NCBI GenBank assembly: GCA_954871525.1
Contig: OX940864.1
Coordinates: 20,950,001 to 21,014,000 of the forward strand
DNA: 64,000 nt
Direction: 5' to 3'
From: Parietaria judaica
Taxonomy: Eukaryota; Streptophyta; Magnoliopsida; Rosales; Urticaceae
Of this stretch, positions 1 through 12,566 are shown piece by piece. Under the pieces are notes generated by a model. The model had not been told where the DNA came from. It saw only the letters and a program-made list of their open reading frames with translations, and ran no database searches. The stretch's first letter is position 1. Every line of letters starts with the position of its first letter. The position numbers and the translations under genes are program-made.

Positions 1-3000
1 TGGTGAAGAAGTCTGTGACCACCAGCATGAACCTTTTCTGTCTTGCTCCGATTGGCATTGGACCGACGATGTCCATTGACCACTTCATGAATGGGTAGGG
101 CACCGAAACCACCGATAGCTCTTCGGCTGGGCAGTTGATTGCTGGGGCGTGTCGCTGGCATTTCTCGCACTTCCTGGCGTGGTTGGTGCAATCCGCTCGC
201 ATTGTTTCCCAGAAAAAACCTTGTAACTTGGCTTTCCTTAATAAGTTGCGTCCGCCTGAGTGATTTCCACATTCTCCGCTGTGGATCTCTTCCATGACGT
301 AGTCCGCCTCGTCTTTGCCTAGACAGCGTAGGTAGGGGCCGACAAGGCTTTTGAAGTAAAGCCTTCGGTTTATGATCGTGTATCGAGAGCTTTTTGACTT
401 TACTTTCCGCGCCTCTTGTCGATCTTCGGGTAACTTTCCTTCGACCAGGTATGCTCGGATGGGGGTCCGCCAATCCTCGTCCTCTGTCCCTTCTACTACT
501 CCGGGTTCTTCGCCCTCGCTCTCTTTTTCTTCTACGAGCTGAATTTCTTCATTGTTTCCCTTCGGGATTCCGTCACTGCCACGAGTGCTGTCCTCTTCGT
601 TGGTTTGTCCCTCCTCGCTTACTTTTAGCTTCTTCTCATCGGGCTCTTCGCTTCTCTTGATGCTAGGCGTCTGTAGTGTCTCCACTGTGATCGATCGGAG
701 CTCTCCCACTTGGGTAGTTGACCCCAGGCTCGCCAGGGCATCTGCGTGGTTGTTGTCTCCTCTGGACACCTGTGTCAATGTGAAGAAATCGAACTTCTTC
801 TCGAGGGACCTGACTATCCCAGCGTAGGCCTCCATCCTTTCATCGTTCGTCTCGTACTCTCCACTGACTTGCTTGACGACTAGTTGGGAATCCGAGAAGG
901 CATTCAAGTTCTTTACCCCGATGGCCATGGCTGATTGCATCCCGACGATGAGTGCCTCGTACTCCGCTTCGTTATTGGTGGAGCGATAGGCAAGGCGGCA
1001 GGCTTTCTCGATCACTTCTCCCATTGGAGAGATGAGCCGGATCCCGATTCCTGATCCCATCGAAGTCGCCGATCCGTCGACGCAGAGTTTCCAAGTGCCG
1101 GCTTCATCGCTCAACTCCACGGGCTCTCTAGGTAGCTCGATGAGGAAATAGGCTAGCACTTGCGACTTCAGACTCGTCCGCAGCTGATATTCGATGTCGT
1201 ACGCCCCTAGCTTTATGTTCCACTTCGTGATTCTGCCGGATTGGTTCGGGCTTTGAATGATGGAGCGAATCGGTCTGTCCGTCATAACGATGATCGTATG
1301 GGCTTGGAAGTGGAAACGTAGTCTCTCCGATGCGTCGTATACGGCCAATGCTAGCTTCTCGATGGTGGGGTACCTCGTCTCGGCGTCGAGGAGCTTTCTG
1401 CTGATGTACGAGACTGGCTTTTGCTCCCCTTTTTCTTCTCGAACTAGCACCTGACTTATCGCCTGATCGGACACGGCGATGTATAGGTAGAGCGGCTCTC
1501 CGGGCTCCGGCTTTGTCATAACTGGTGGTGATGACAGATAGACCTTCAGCGCTTGAAAAGCTTCTTCGCACTTGTCGGTCCATTCGAATTTTTTGTTTTT
1601 CCTCAGCAGCTCGTAGAATAGAAGAGTTCGGTCTGCTTGTCGCGAGATGAACCGCCTCAGCGCGTTGATCCTTCCTGTCAGCTTCTGTACCTCTCGCCGA
1701 TTTCTTGGCGATGGCATGCTCTGAATGGCTTCGACTTGCTCGGGGTTGGCTTCGATTCCTCGTCGGGTGACCATCTGTCCTAAGAATTTCCCGGATGAGA
1801 CGCCGAAAGTGCACTTCGTGGGGTTTAGCTTCATCTGGTGTTTGTTGAGGACGCCGAAACATTCTTCCAGATGCTCCACGTGCATTGCCGCTTTTAGAGA
1901 CTTGACGACCATGTCGTCGATATACACCTCCATGCTCCTTCCGATCTGTTCGTGGAACATCTTTGTCATCAGCCTCTGGTATGTCGCCCCAGCATTTTTC
2001 AGACCGAAAGGCATAACCTTATAGCAGTAGGTTCATCTTTCGCTGATGAAGGCTGTCTTCTCTTCGTCGTCTGGATGCATCCGGATCTGATGGTAGCCCG
2101 AGTAGGCGTCCATGAAGCTTAGGAGCTCGTACCCGTAAGTGGCTTCGACGAGGCGATCGATGTTCGGCATCGGGAAGCTGTCCTTCGGGCACGCCTTGTT
2201 GAGATCCGTGAAGTCGACGCATACTCTCCATTTGCCATTCTTCTTTTTCACCACGACGGTGTTGGCCAACCACTGGGGGTATTTCACCTCCCTGATGGTT
2301 CCCATAGCGAGCAACTTGTCCACTTCGTCGTTGATGATCTTGTTCCGATCTGAGGCCATCTTCCTTCGCTTCTGTATGACGGGCTTGTGCCCGGGGTCCG
2401 TGTTGAGCCGGTGGGTGACCATCGTCGGATCGATCCCGGGCATGTCTTCGTGAGACCATGCGAAGCTTCTTCGGTTCTTCTTCAGGAATTCGACCAGCTG
2501 AGCTTTGATTTCTGGTTCGAGTCCCGCGCCTATACCGACGGTTCGGGTTGGGTCGGAATCATCGATGCAGACTTGTTCCACCTCTTCGAGCTGCGGGCCT
2601 CCTAGCCTTTCTTCGGTAGTTTGGTCTTCCATGTCTTTTGCGCTAAGGATCTTGGGGATGCCCGGGGGTCCTCCTTTTCCCCTTTTCCTGCGTCGCTTCC
2701 TCCTGATCGTCGATGGTGGAGGCGGAGCAGACGCGGCTAATTGCTATTGAGCGGCTGGCTTGCTGCCGCTGCCTTCAGCCTTCTCGACGTCCTTGGGCGC
2801 GCTCATCGCTCGGTAGTGCATCATGTAGCAAATGCGATAGGCTTCGCTGCTTCCTCGGATTTCATCGATGGTTCCTTCTATCCGTCCGGGGAACTTGATG
2901 CATCGATGATAGGTGGACGGGACGGCCTTCATCGAGTGAATCCATGGTCTCCCGAGGATTACGTTGAAATGCGATCGCACGTCCAACACCATAAATTCGG

Positions 3001-3751
3001 TCATCCGATGGACGGTTCCGGCGTAGACGGGGAGATTCACCGTTCCCAGCGAGAGAGCCACATCTCCGTTGAAACCAGACACCTTGCGCGGACGGCCTCC
3101 GATGACCAAATCTTTGATCTCCATTCGCGTCAGACAGTCGTAAGTGATGACGTCGACCGAGCTTCCATTGTCGACGAGGACGCGAGCAACGTCGCATCCT
3201 CCTATGTTGAGCTCCAATACCAGGGCATCGTCATGCTCGTCTGCGCATACTTCTTCGTCGACGAACTCTATCGTCGTCTTCGGACCGGTCATCCGCGCAT
3301 CTTCCTGAGCGGACTCCTTCCCTCTGCGTTGGTAGGCCTTGATGCTGTTGATGGAATCTTCGCAGAGGCGAGATCCTCCCATGATCAAGTCGATCCTTGG
3401 TCTTGCGACTGGCCTCCCATCGGTCGGGCGTTCCCCCGATGCTTCCTCGATCGCGAGGCTTCTTTTGGGGGCCTCTTGGTTTCCTCCCGCGCGCTGAGCT
3501 GGCGCCTCCCGCTTGTTCGGCCACGACCGGTTGTCGTTGTTCCACGGCTGAGTGGGTTTTTGGGAGACGTCTTGGAATTCCCCTTGTTCGATCCTTCTTT
3601 GGATCATCTTCTTCAGAGTGGCGCACTCGTCGGTCGCATGACCGTGATATTCGTGGAAAGAGCAGTACTTGCTCATGTCCCTCGGCCAGGGCTTCCTTTC
3701 GTAACTGCCTCGACCGCCGGAATGACCTCCTCGGCCACCCGAAAATCCTCC
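1..3751 (-). pseudogene. Ty3/gypsy (Tat lineage) pol: protease, RT, two RNase H domains, integrase start; broken
   Basis: Polyprotein of an LTR retrotransposon, read leftward and cut by the window edge. In order: a zinc-knuckle-like segment (YCSFHEYHGHATDEC, near 3670), an aspartic protease around VLVDNGSSVDVI (near 3170), reverse transcriptase (about 2640-1600) with YIDD, a degenerate gypsy RNase H (about 1530-1190), then a second RNase H (about 1100-700) with its acidic residues in CVDGSA, NNEAEYEAL, FSDSQ and NNHADAL. An HHCC-type integrase zinc finger (about 300-150) follows. Two RNase H domains are the mark of the plant Tat/Ogre clade. The frame matches gag. It is broken by TAG at 2744-2746 and by TGA at 2033-2035, where relatives usually carry glycine inside RT. 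No other stop was noticed down to base 1, though not every codon was checked. Confidence 0.9.
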
Positions 3752-5182
3752 TCAGCCTCCAGAATAGCCTCCTCGGTTGCCAGAGTAACCTCCTCGATTT
3801 TCCGGAAAGCTTCCCTGGTTGCTCGGGAAGTACCCTGGTTGTGAGTTTCCTTGCGGGACTGCCTCCTGCCGATGGCCCTCGTGATTGCCGAGCGCCTCTT
3901 TCTTTCCGTCCAACTGATAGACTCCGTGTCCAGGGTTCTCCCTGATCCTTCGCTCGTCGGCCCCGTCTCTGCTTCTCCGATCTCGTCGCTCTCCCTCTCT
4001 CCTTGTTCTGGACGACGATCCCTCTCGTCCGTCTCTAGTTTCCTTCCTGTCTGGCCTCGTTCGGCCCTCAGCTTCCTCTTCTAGCCTTTTCTTGATCGCC
4101 TTATTCTCTTCCATGTCCATGTAGATTGTTGCTTTGTGGAGCGCATCTTCTATCGACTTTGGCAACGAGACGCACAATTCGTCGTTGAACGGGGACTGGT
4201 AGTATAGACCATGCTTTAGAGCTTGGACCGAGACGACGTCTTCGATCTTCGGGATTCGGAACATGATGTTCTTGAATTTCTCTATATACTGCCGAAGAGG
4301 TTCGTTCTTTCCTTGCTTGACATCGAAGAGGTTGGACACCGTTAGCTCCGTCTGTACGTAGATGGAGAAGTGCTTTAGGAAGAGTGCGACCAACTCGTCG
4401 GAGGTGTTGATAGAACCCGGCGTCAGTCTCGCGAACCAGTCGCTGGCGCGGCCTTGCAAACTTGCGATGAAAAGTCTGCACAGGACGGCTTCCTTCCGGA
4501 CCTCTTCGCCCCCGATGTGGTCCGTCGCGATTCGGAATGACTTCACGTGTGTATGGGGGTCCGTATCCCCTTTGTACGGCGTGAGTCTGATCTTTGGTAA
4601 TTCCTCCAGCTCTATTCCCCGAATCCTCGTCGTGAACGGGGTGATTCTGGCATCTCGCACCATCCTGTCGATTTCTGGCGCCGAGCTCGTCGCTTGATGC
4701 ACCTGTGAAGCGACCTGTCCGAGCTTGGCTTCCATCTTCGCTGACATTAAGGCCATCGCCTTGGCCACTTCTTCGGCCACTCTTGCCGCCACGTCCGTCG
4801 TTGCATTGCCCTGTGTGTTCCCCGGCGTGTCTTCCGCTCGATTCGCCATGGTTGGCTGGGCTGCGTCCGTGTCGAAGAGGTTCCTGATGAGCGAGGGGGT
4901 TGACATGCCTACCGGTGTGTCTGTCGTCACCGTGTCTCTGCTGGCGCTTCCCCCAGCACCTCGTGCGGCCGATTCTGCTATCTGGTTCGTCGGGCGCGGT
5001 CTCTCCGCGCGCTCTAGGAGGCTTGCGAGGCGTCTGTTCTCCGCGGCCTGCTCCTCTATTTTTCGGGCGGACTCCTCGGCTTTGCTTGTGACCTCCGTCA
5101 TCTTTGCGATGGCCTCGGCCAGTTGTTGTTGCATTCGCTGCATGGTTTGCTCCTGGGCGGAGTTGGCTTCCTCGGTTGACAT
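3752..5182 (-). pseudogene. Ty3/gypsy Tat-lineage gag
   Basis: Capsid-type Gag, 476 codons from ATG at 5180-5182 to TGA at 3752-3754. A coiled-coil, Q/E-rich N-terminus is followed by a serine- and alanine-rich linker and the retrotransposon gag domain (roughly residues 195-345, containing LPKIRLTPYKGDTDPHTHV and RASDWFARL). The C-terminus is basic, R/E/D-rich, ending in glycine-rich GGYSG repeats. I chose this ATG because the frame upstream runs into the PBS and LTR. The TGA lies inside the glycine-rich repeats and the same frame continues into pol, so it is either a nonsense mutation or, less likely, a readthrough point. Confidence 0.85.
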
Positions 5183-5233
5183 CCTCCTTCCTCCCTTCGA
5201 TTTCCTGGCTGTACGATAGAAAGAAAACAAAGC

Positions 5234-5250
5234 CCCCTCGGTGGGCGCCA
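5234..5250 (-). other. Primer-binding site of the Tat element
   Basis: On the minus strand, TGGCGCCCACCGAGGGG starts three bases (GTT) after the LTR end. It begins TGG, as needed to pair with a tRNA 3' CCA. The same 17 bases occur beside the 5' LTR of the element at 43270. Confidence 0.75.
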
Positions 5251-5253
5251 AAC

Positions 5254-5911
5254 TGTAGAGGGCGAATTTACTCACCGTGCAGTCACAAAGATAATCGAAA
5301 ATAGTAGATAATTATAAATAATACGAATATCTCTGATTTATTATAATCCCGAGAGGACCCGGTTTCTTCCGTTTGGTAGCTCGGACAATCGAAGATTACC
5401 CACTCTTAACCCTTGGGAAATCGAGAATACTATGAATAAGCAAACTCGAAGACTCAAAGATTATTTCTCTCAAAACTCACGATAATAATGAAAGTACTGA
5501 ATACTGGATATCTCTCCCCCTTTATGCTAAGTTTACATTCGTATATATAGGCTTGAAAGTCTTCTAGAATATTCCTCAAATCTTGTTAGGGTTTCCTTCT
5601 GTTTCGCTGTGATCGTGGTTGACTTCCTTATTTTGCGTTGGATATCCCACGAAATCTTTAACCGAATAACCCAATCTTCCCTTCTTGCAATGAGCTTCCT
5701 CTCGAATGAATATCTTTTATACGATTAGGCTTTCTCGATGAACTCTCTCCGATGAGCTTCCTCTCTTGCAATGAGGTGTTGGGCTGGCTTGGTCGGATGA
5801 TGACTTTCCATGGGCTTCGCTTGTTGGGCCTTATTTCTTCTACTCTTTGATGGGCCTGGACTACTTAGGCAGTCGTTTCCTTATTTTACGTCGTTTATTT
5901 CATAAACGACA
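5254..5911 (-). repeat. 5' LTR of the Tat-lineage element
   Basis: 658 bp, beginning TG and ending CA in either reading, directly abutting the PBS. The outer flank at 5912-5916 is AAGGG; the partner TSD lies outside the window. The last bases before the PBS (CGCCCTCTACA in element orientation) match the LTR end of the element at 42496. The outer boundary rests on the terminal dinucleotide only. Confidence 0.7.
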
Positions 5912-7077
5912 AAGGGTAGTGTTAGGGAAAGATTTGACAAAATCTGACCTTAACAAAGCTGCAACGTTGTAAGAGGGTGTGTTGCCATTGGAGTGCAATG
6001 GAATCTCGAAGACCCCACTCCAACGATCCATAGCTGAGGGACGGGAGTGAAAGATTTCTTTCAAGTTTACTATTTTGTGCCAAAATTTGGGAAGTACGGG
6101 GTGGCTTTGGAAGGGCACTTTTTACGAACACTTGGGGTGCAATTGAAATGGGAGAAGTAATCTCAGTCGACTATATTCAAGACCTTTAACGCCTTGAGTT
6201 GTACTTGTGCGTCAGTAGTTCGTTCACGCGTGTTAAAATGTGTCCGGATCGGATCTATTTAATGATAATCAAAAAAATAAAAAACCATGTAGCTATATAA
6301 CACCGTTTTTTTTTATTATTATCTTATCCGGATAAACCGGTTCTGGATTTCAACATTGAAAAATCCGGAACTCGAACACTAAGGTCATGATTGATTATGG
6401 TCTCAGAGACCGTTAGATTCAAACGGTGTCATATTAGTTTCAAAAACCACGTTGAGTTACCAGTTGTGTCTCATTTCACTGAAATTTTAATGAAAGAAAA
6501 CAGAAAACAACTTGAAGTTGTTTTCTGTTTTTTATTCTTCAACCGAATCATACAAACTATTAAATAAAATTATATATCATCATTCTTTAATAAATTATAT
6601 TATTTATAAAATATTATTATAATGTTGACTTATATATTTAATTTTTTATATATATTACTATAATATTAACGAATGAACATAATTGTTTTATTATTATTAA
6701 ATACTAACATAATTATAATAATATAAACTCACATAACTAATTTTTTACTACACTATTTGAACATGTAATTATTAGAGTAATTATATTTGAATATTTTTTC
6801 GTATTAGTGTAAATATTTGCACAATATTAATAAAATATTATTTTCGAATCAACATATTTTCGTTTTTAGTAACATAAATTGTGTTTTCATTTATTTTTTA
6901 TTTTAGTTCAACCACATATTAACTAAAAGTTAACCAAACAGTGCTTAAAAAAAAAAACTTTTAAGCTGACTTACTAGACTAAACTCTCTGAGACTGATTT
7001 CTCAAACTAAATTGCAAAACTGGTTTCTCAAACCAGCTAATCAAAAACTACCTTGTTTAAACTTGGAAATTCAACAA
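5912..7077. other. Intergenic, AT-rich, possible degraded MITE
   Basis: No gene recognised. 5912-6140 has an open minus frame of about 70 codons without a known domain. About 6381-7052 begins AAGGTCATGATTGATTA and ends in a loosely matching inverted copy (TAATCAAAAACTACCTT). No convincing TSD was found, so a degraded MITE is only possible. Confidence 0.4.
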
Positions 7078-7727
7078 TGTTTATAGTGTTTCAGTCGAAA
7101 AGACTCAGCCGAACCAAGAATGGCAAACTCACTCGCGAGGCATGATGAATTTTGCCCCACCAGAGGCTCGAAGGATAAAGCGAGGGAGACGCTAGAGAAC
7201 TCACTCGCGAAGACATGTCCCCCGAAGACTCGACAGAGACCTGATCACCCAAGACGGTACAAGCATCTAGGGACCACCGGGGACCACGAAATAAGAAATT
7301 TATAACTCCTTGTTATCAAAGCCCATTAAGAAGCTCAAATCTACGTCTATAAATAGTATAAGATGTCATTCATAAAGGACCAAGGCTAAAGAATTTCCAA
7401 AAAGGCACCACTTGAAATATCCTCTCAAATCCCAAGAGAATGTCTCTCTTTCTTGATTTTTTTTTTGTACTAGAGAATCCAAGTTCGTACTTGTTCTTCT
7501 CTTCAAACTTGTACAAAAAAGGCGTCAAGATCAAGAGAATAAAGATGATTATACACCAATCTTCTCTTTTTCTTTCTTTCTTTCTCATACGTTCCCTGAA
7601 ACTGCTTATTAGTTTGCATAGGATAACGGAAGCGCACGACCCTATTTGTCCCTAAGAAAATCTTCTCTAAACTCGGTGTCGCCACGTGCAACGTTGTGAC
7701 TTTAGAAAGCAGTTTTTACCCCTCAAC
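7078..7727 (+). repeat. Possible solo LTR
   Basis: Starts TGTTTA and ends TCAACA, with a TATA-like CTATAAATAG near 7347 and an AATAAA-like signal near 7537, the usual order inside an LTR. The flanks (AACAA and CCAAT) do not form a TSD, so the limits are uncertain. Short open frames inside have no recognisable product. Confidence 0.35.
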
Positions 7728-8894
7728 ACCAATTATTGATAATTAATAGATTGATTTTATTGGTTTATTGATTGGTTTTTTAAAATGTAAAATAAAAAAT
7801 TAGTTTACTGATAGATAAATTTACCAATATGATTTTACAAGTAAATTGGTAACTGACAGGTTCTATTTAAATAATAATATTTTCATATTATAAATATTGG
7901 TTTTCTATTATAATTATGTATTTATAATACATTAATTTATAAGTATATATATATATATTAATACTTTTTGTGATAAAAAAAAAAAAAAAAAAAAAAAAAC
8001 ATTATACGATATATTGTTTAAAAAAAATCATTCTCAATTATTCAAATAATGAACACAAAAGTATGAGATGTGTTATAGTATTCTATTTACTCATTTAAAT
8101 TGAGTATCAATTTCTCCTCTTTTCCTGCTAGGATTGGAAGTATAGCCCATAACTCCTTTTTGTGTTGTAGCAGGGTTTTTCTTTTTGAAGAGATGGGCAA
8201 GCAAATTAAAGGAAATTAAAGGACTGAGTTATGTACGAATTCACAAAATGAGTGACTTACATCGAGTAATTAGCTATTGCGCAAAATAAAAAATATTTTT
8301 AATTTATAGAAAATTTAGTGAGTATTTTCTTAATTTCCGGAGATTAATGTCTTATAATATTTAAAACTTCGAAACAATATATAATTTGATTTTTATAAAG
8401 TCTATAATTATATACTATAGTTTGGAGGTTATAGAAGATTACAAGTAGCGATCCAAATTAGCTGTGCAAGAGCTACACTTTGTAATAAATATGTCGTATG
8501 AGGCCAACAAGTAATAAAGTACGAGGGCATTTGGTTGCATTTGCAGAAATGTTTTTGTGTTTTTATTTTGTAATAGTAGACAATAAAAGTTAAAAAAACG
8601 TGATTGGTTGGTACATTTTCATAAAGCATTTTCATAATTTGCGTTTTCATTTTGAAGGATTTGTGAAGGAATTGGAAAACACCTTTGAGGTGTTATCATT
8701 TTGTTGTTGTCTCATTAAGTACTTAATCTTAATCTGGGAGCGTTTGTTTGCATTCAGATTCAGACGTCTGAAACTTAATGCACATCTGAATATAAAGATA
8801 TTACATATGGATCAGAATAAAATGATTAAAAATTGAGTCTGATTGTTTTTTAAGATATATTTTCTCTCTCTCTCGTATTATTTCCTCGTAAAAG
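7728..8894. other. Intergenic, AT-rich
   Basis: No gene or RNA recognised. It contains a poly-A run at about 7975-7999 and, from about 8520, sequence of the type GGCATTTGGTTGCATTTGC that resembles degraded MITE ends also seen near 9510 and 9840. Confidence 0.5.
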
Positions 8895-8911
8895 TAACTT
8901 CTCTTTCTTCT

Positions 8912-9121
8912 TCTTTTTTTTTAAAGGGGTGGCGCTATCGGCCAAGGTTACAATGCACTCTCGCATTACTAGAGATATATTCAGTGTAAGAACAGGTGGC
9001 ACTATTGACCAAGTTTACATATATGTAAATGGGGCACTCTTTTGAGTCCCATAGGATTTCGAACCCGTGACTTCTTGAATGGAGGTGTAGTGGTGTTACC
9101 ACTAGGCCAAGCTTGCTCGGT
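8912..9121 (-). mobile_element. tRNA-derived SINE with 17-bp TSD
   Basis: On the minus strand a tRNA-like head carries an A-box-like TGGCCTAGTGGTAAC and a B-box-like GGGTTCGAAATCC, the split promoter of RNA polymerase III. The body ends in a run of A (poly-T on plus near 8914-8922). Perfect 17-bp repeats TAACTTCTCTTTCTTCT flank it at 8895-8911 and 9122-9138, as expected after LINE-driven insertion. Family not named. Confidence 0.85.
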
Positions 9122-9138
9122 TAACTTCTCTTTCTTCT

Positions 9139-9867
9139 ATTTAAATGAAAAATTACCAGTATATTGTACTATATAGTCTATAGAGCTGCATATGAGGTGC
9201 AATAATTTTTAGATTTGTGTTTGTTTAAACAAAAAGAGTATAGTCCTATAATGTTATTTAAATTTCCAGTTTGTGGATCGTGTATAAACTATAAAGTATT
9301 GTTGTTTTTTATTTTTTGAAAGTATTTGTTAATTTGACGATAATTAGGTAAGCATGTCTAACATAAGTAAATGAAATATAATAATTTAATTTTTTTAAGG
9401 TAATATATATGCATTATTAATCACAATTTGTAGTATAAAAATGCAAATCTAAAGCTTTTTAGAAATGCAAACACAAAATGAAAATAAAAAACGCTTTGAT
9501 ACACTACCTTTGTATGCATAATTTAATACATTGTATACGGCTATAGGTGTTTTTCGACATCAATATATACATATGTGCATGATAAATATAATATTACATT
9601 TAGTTTTAATTAATTAGAAATAGATTTTAGTTAAAAAATATATTTTTTTTAACTTTTTAACCATGCATATAAAACCAAATACAAAAAAAAAAAAAAACCA
9701 AACATAATTTCAATATATCTTTTCAAAAAACTGTTTGATAAAATTGTAACCAATCACATTTCTAAAACGTTAAATAAATCTGTTTGAAAAAATATAAAAT
9801 GCAAATATAAAACGAAAATAGAAAACGCTTTCAAACGCTACCGACGTTTCTTCTTTTTAAAAGAAAA
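9139..9867. other. Intergenic, AT-rich, degraded repeats
   Basis: No gene recognised. Two similarly oriented motifs near 9480-9515 and 9780-9845 (AAACGCTTT followed by ACTACC or GCTACC on plus) look like ends of an unnamed MITE family. Confidence 0.4.
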
Positions 9868-10110
9868 CTTGTGGACACCACCCTCCGTGCGGTGACGATA
9901 AAATACATTGAAAGTGGCAAATGTGGATGAAAATATTTATCGATTTTATTATTTAAATCATGTGTTTTAATCGAAAAACTACATTTATATCGCGATAAAA
10001 TAGATCGAAAGTAATTATGGATGAAAATATTCATCGATTTTATTATTAAGATCATGTGTTTTAATAAATAAATAATAAGAAAAAAAACTACATTCATATC
10101 GATCTCACCA
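9868..10110 (-). mobile_element. Helitron-like 3' end A (degenerate)
   Basis: Read on minus, the end is CACCGCACGGAGGGTGGTG, then TCCA and CAAG. This is the layout of a Helitron 3' terminus (GC-rich hairpin shortly before CTRR), with CTAG degraded to CAAG. It resembles the end at 11012. Inside, a unit of about 100 bp (ATGAAAATATTTATCG type) is repeated at about 9926 and 10020. The 5' end was not found. Confidence 0.45.
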
Positions 10111-10155
10111 TATGCATTATTTCATTGTTAATGTTATCCTAATTATTTAATAGGA

Positions 10156-10157
<2 letters not shown>

Positions 10158-10191
<34 letters not shown>
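10158..10191. repeat. (TA)n microsatellite
   Basis: About 17 uninterrupted TA units in AT-rich intergenic DNA. Confidence 0.95.
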
Positions 10192-10193
<2 letters not shown>

Positions 10194-10387
10194 CAAAGCA
10201 CTTCTGTAATTAATAAAAGAGTTGACTCAATTTTGATAAAAAAATTGTTAAATAGATAAAATTTTGATTCACCACTTTTAAAAAAATAGTTCACTAAGAA
10301 ATGAAAAGATTACTTTTTGTTCCTCCACTCTCAAAAGAATATATCACATGTTCAATATCAACGGAACACAAAATAAATGATCAGATA

Positions 10388-10548
10388 CAGTAAGTACTCA
10401 TTAGATCATTATCATATTCGATAAATTAATAATCTCGATTAAATAATACTTTTGTATGGTTCCAACTTTAGTTAATATAGTTAAATATTTCCTCGATAAA
10501 CTAATAAAATTATTATCTCACCATTATTAATTTATAGAGATTTCATTG
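10388..10548. mobile_element. Emigrant/pogo-like MITE
   Basis: 161 bp between two TA dinucleotides (10386-10387 and 10549-10550). The right end, read inward, is CAATGAAATCTCTATAAATT, close to the Emigrant terminus CAGTAAAACCTCTATAAATT as I remember it. The left end starts CAGTAAG but matches less well. No coding capacity. Confidence 0.5.
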
Positions 10549-11011
10549 TACTACAATTTCTCGAATCAATTAAAAAAATTTAAAAATAATGTCAACAATA
10601 AATCACATCCAAACTTAGTTGCTTTCTACAATAAAAAAGACATATAATACGTACGTTAACCATTCAACGTAGAGAAATTAATTAAATTAGATATTAAGAA
10701 GTTATAAAATTAAAAGCTGTAAAATATCAAAAGTCTAGATATAAATAGTGCATTAAGTTAATCATTACTTCATTTTTGTTGCAGGTAATACAAACGTCCA
10801 CTAATTCAAGGTTATGTGGTCTATATAATAGTCTTTTGATATTCTTGTAAGTTACATACTTTATTTTTTTTAAAATTTAAAACAAGTGCAAATTTACAAT
10901 TAAGTTGTACCAACTTTTATGACAAACAATAAAAATAAATGAAAATTTTATAAAAATTAAAATTCTCAATAGCTTGATTCTATTGTGACAAATTGTCAAA
11001 TTATTTTAAAT

Positions 11012-11528
11012 CTAGTGGACGGCACCGCACTTCGCGCGGTGGCGTGATTTTTTTTTTATGAATTTGGATGAAATGTTAAATAAATTTATTAGTTTGATTG
11101 TAAACCTCTTATAGGAAGAAATAAAACTCTAATAGGAAGAAATACATCATCAATGTTGAACTCATTCACCAAATGCTCAATTTTATTTTTAACTTGATGA
11201 TTTATAGTGAATATGTAAAAATAGAAGAGTCTGCTCAAATCCTATAAAAAATTGTTGAAATTAAGAACATATATTTGTTGACTATGGTTAAATGGATACA
11301 AAAATCTATATATGAAATAGAGAATGTTGAAAATAATATGAAGGAAAGGAAGGCGTTGGCTTCTTATTATCTATATAACTGCGAAAATCTAACTTTATTT
11401 AAGTTTATGAATGACATTGTATAAAAGAAAAATTATCAGCGTTAATAAAATATGATTTGATAAAAAAAATATCAAAAAGATTGTGATAGAGTTGGAACAA
11501 TCGGTGGTACATGTATCTCTAAACTTAC
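11012..11528 (-). mobile_element. Helitron-like 3' end B
   Basis: On minus, CACCGC and GCGGTG form a hairpin (about 11024-11042) followed by CGTCCA and the terminal CTAG at 11012-11015, the canonical Helitron 3' end. The base after CTAG is A rather than the usual T, which lowers confidence. The 5' end is not identified, so the right limit given here is arbitrary. No Rep/helicase coding sequence is present. Confidence 0.5.
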
Positions 11529-11544
11529 CAATACTCACTGTATC
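11529..11544 (-). pseudogene. Possible host exon, downstream piece (split by hAT)
   Basis: Together with 16423-16486 it forms an 80-bp open stretch if the hAT element and one TSD are removed. It ends at ATTG followed by the donor GTAAGT. The first 26 codons have no stop. No protein family was recognised. Confidence 0.3.
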
Positions 11545-11971
11545 TCTGCGGCCCGGGGCGGACACAGAAAATGATTTCGGGGTGACGGACGATGAATAAA
11601 AGTAAATAAATTAAACTATAATTAATTAATTATGTCTCAAAACTTATAATTACAACATAATACCATAATAATCTTTACTAATTAGACGAGTATCGTAGAA
11701 TTTTTTAAAAATTATTTCCTACAAAAATTGAATCTATAGTTTAGTGTTTTATTGGCAACAATAACTAGTATTTAACTATATATATATTAGTAATCTATTA
11801 ATCTAATAAATTATTCTTCAAAAAAAGTAATCTAATAAAGCAGAAATATATAATTATATATATAAGAAACTATATTGACAAGACAATGGGCCCACACACA
11901 CCATGAAACACATCACAGTTACCAAATACAATTACAAACTAGTATTACTAACGTTAGAAATTATATATAAC

Positions 11972-12455
11972 CAAAATTCGACTTTTTCACGATTATCTTC
12001 GATAATCCGTCTTGCCGGTAGTTATCGGCAAGACGGCCATGCCAGTACTTTTCCATGATTTTTGTCGAAAATCGGCAAACATCTTAAAAAATAACAAAAA
12101 TATGGTACTTTTCAAGAAATTTTGCATTTTTCGATGATTTTATTCGAGTATTTACATATGTGAGAGTAAGACTATATTTTATTTACCTATGTTTGAGTAT
12201 GAAATGATTTTATTTTTGGCATTTTAATGTTTTATCAACATTATAAACTTAGTAAATATATTCTTTAAAATATTTTAGTGATTTTTCATCGATAATCCTC
12301 GATAAGTGTCGATAATCCATCGATAATCCTCGATAAGTGTTGGTGACGATAATCTACAGTGTTTATTAGTTTTCCGTCGATTAATCGGCAAGCAAACGAT
12401 AAATCCGTCGAAAACGGTAAGCGATTTATCGGCAAATTCGGCAAGTTGAACCTTG
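11972..12455. mobile_element. hAT-type MITE, CAAGGTTC family, copy A
   Basis: 484 bp, flanked by TATATAAC at 11964-11971 and 12456-12463. The right terminus read inward is CAAGGTTCAACTTGCCGA; the left, CAAAATTCGAC, is degraded. The inside is rich in short inverted motifs of the type CGATAATC/GATTATCG. Nested in the hAT element at 11553. Related copies start at 29676, 36775 and 42120. Confidence 0.85.
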
Positions 12456-12566
12456 TATATAACAACAATAACTAAGAAAGAGAGAGAGATAAAGTTGGAG
12501 TGGGCCCACAAAGTACTTCTTCTTCCCTGCCAACATCAATTCTTCCCTGTTACTTCAAAGGTTTTT

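Noticed and set aside
1128..1862. Minus open frame of 244 codons
   Set aside because: It is a shifted reading of the Tat RT/RNase H region; composition is Arg/Ser-rich with no domain, while the neighbouring frame reads the real pol.
2741..3844. Plus open frame of 367 codons
   Set aside because: Antisense shadow of the protease and gag-pol linker; low-complexity and no recognisable domain.
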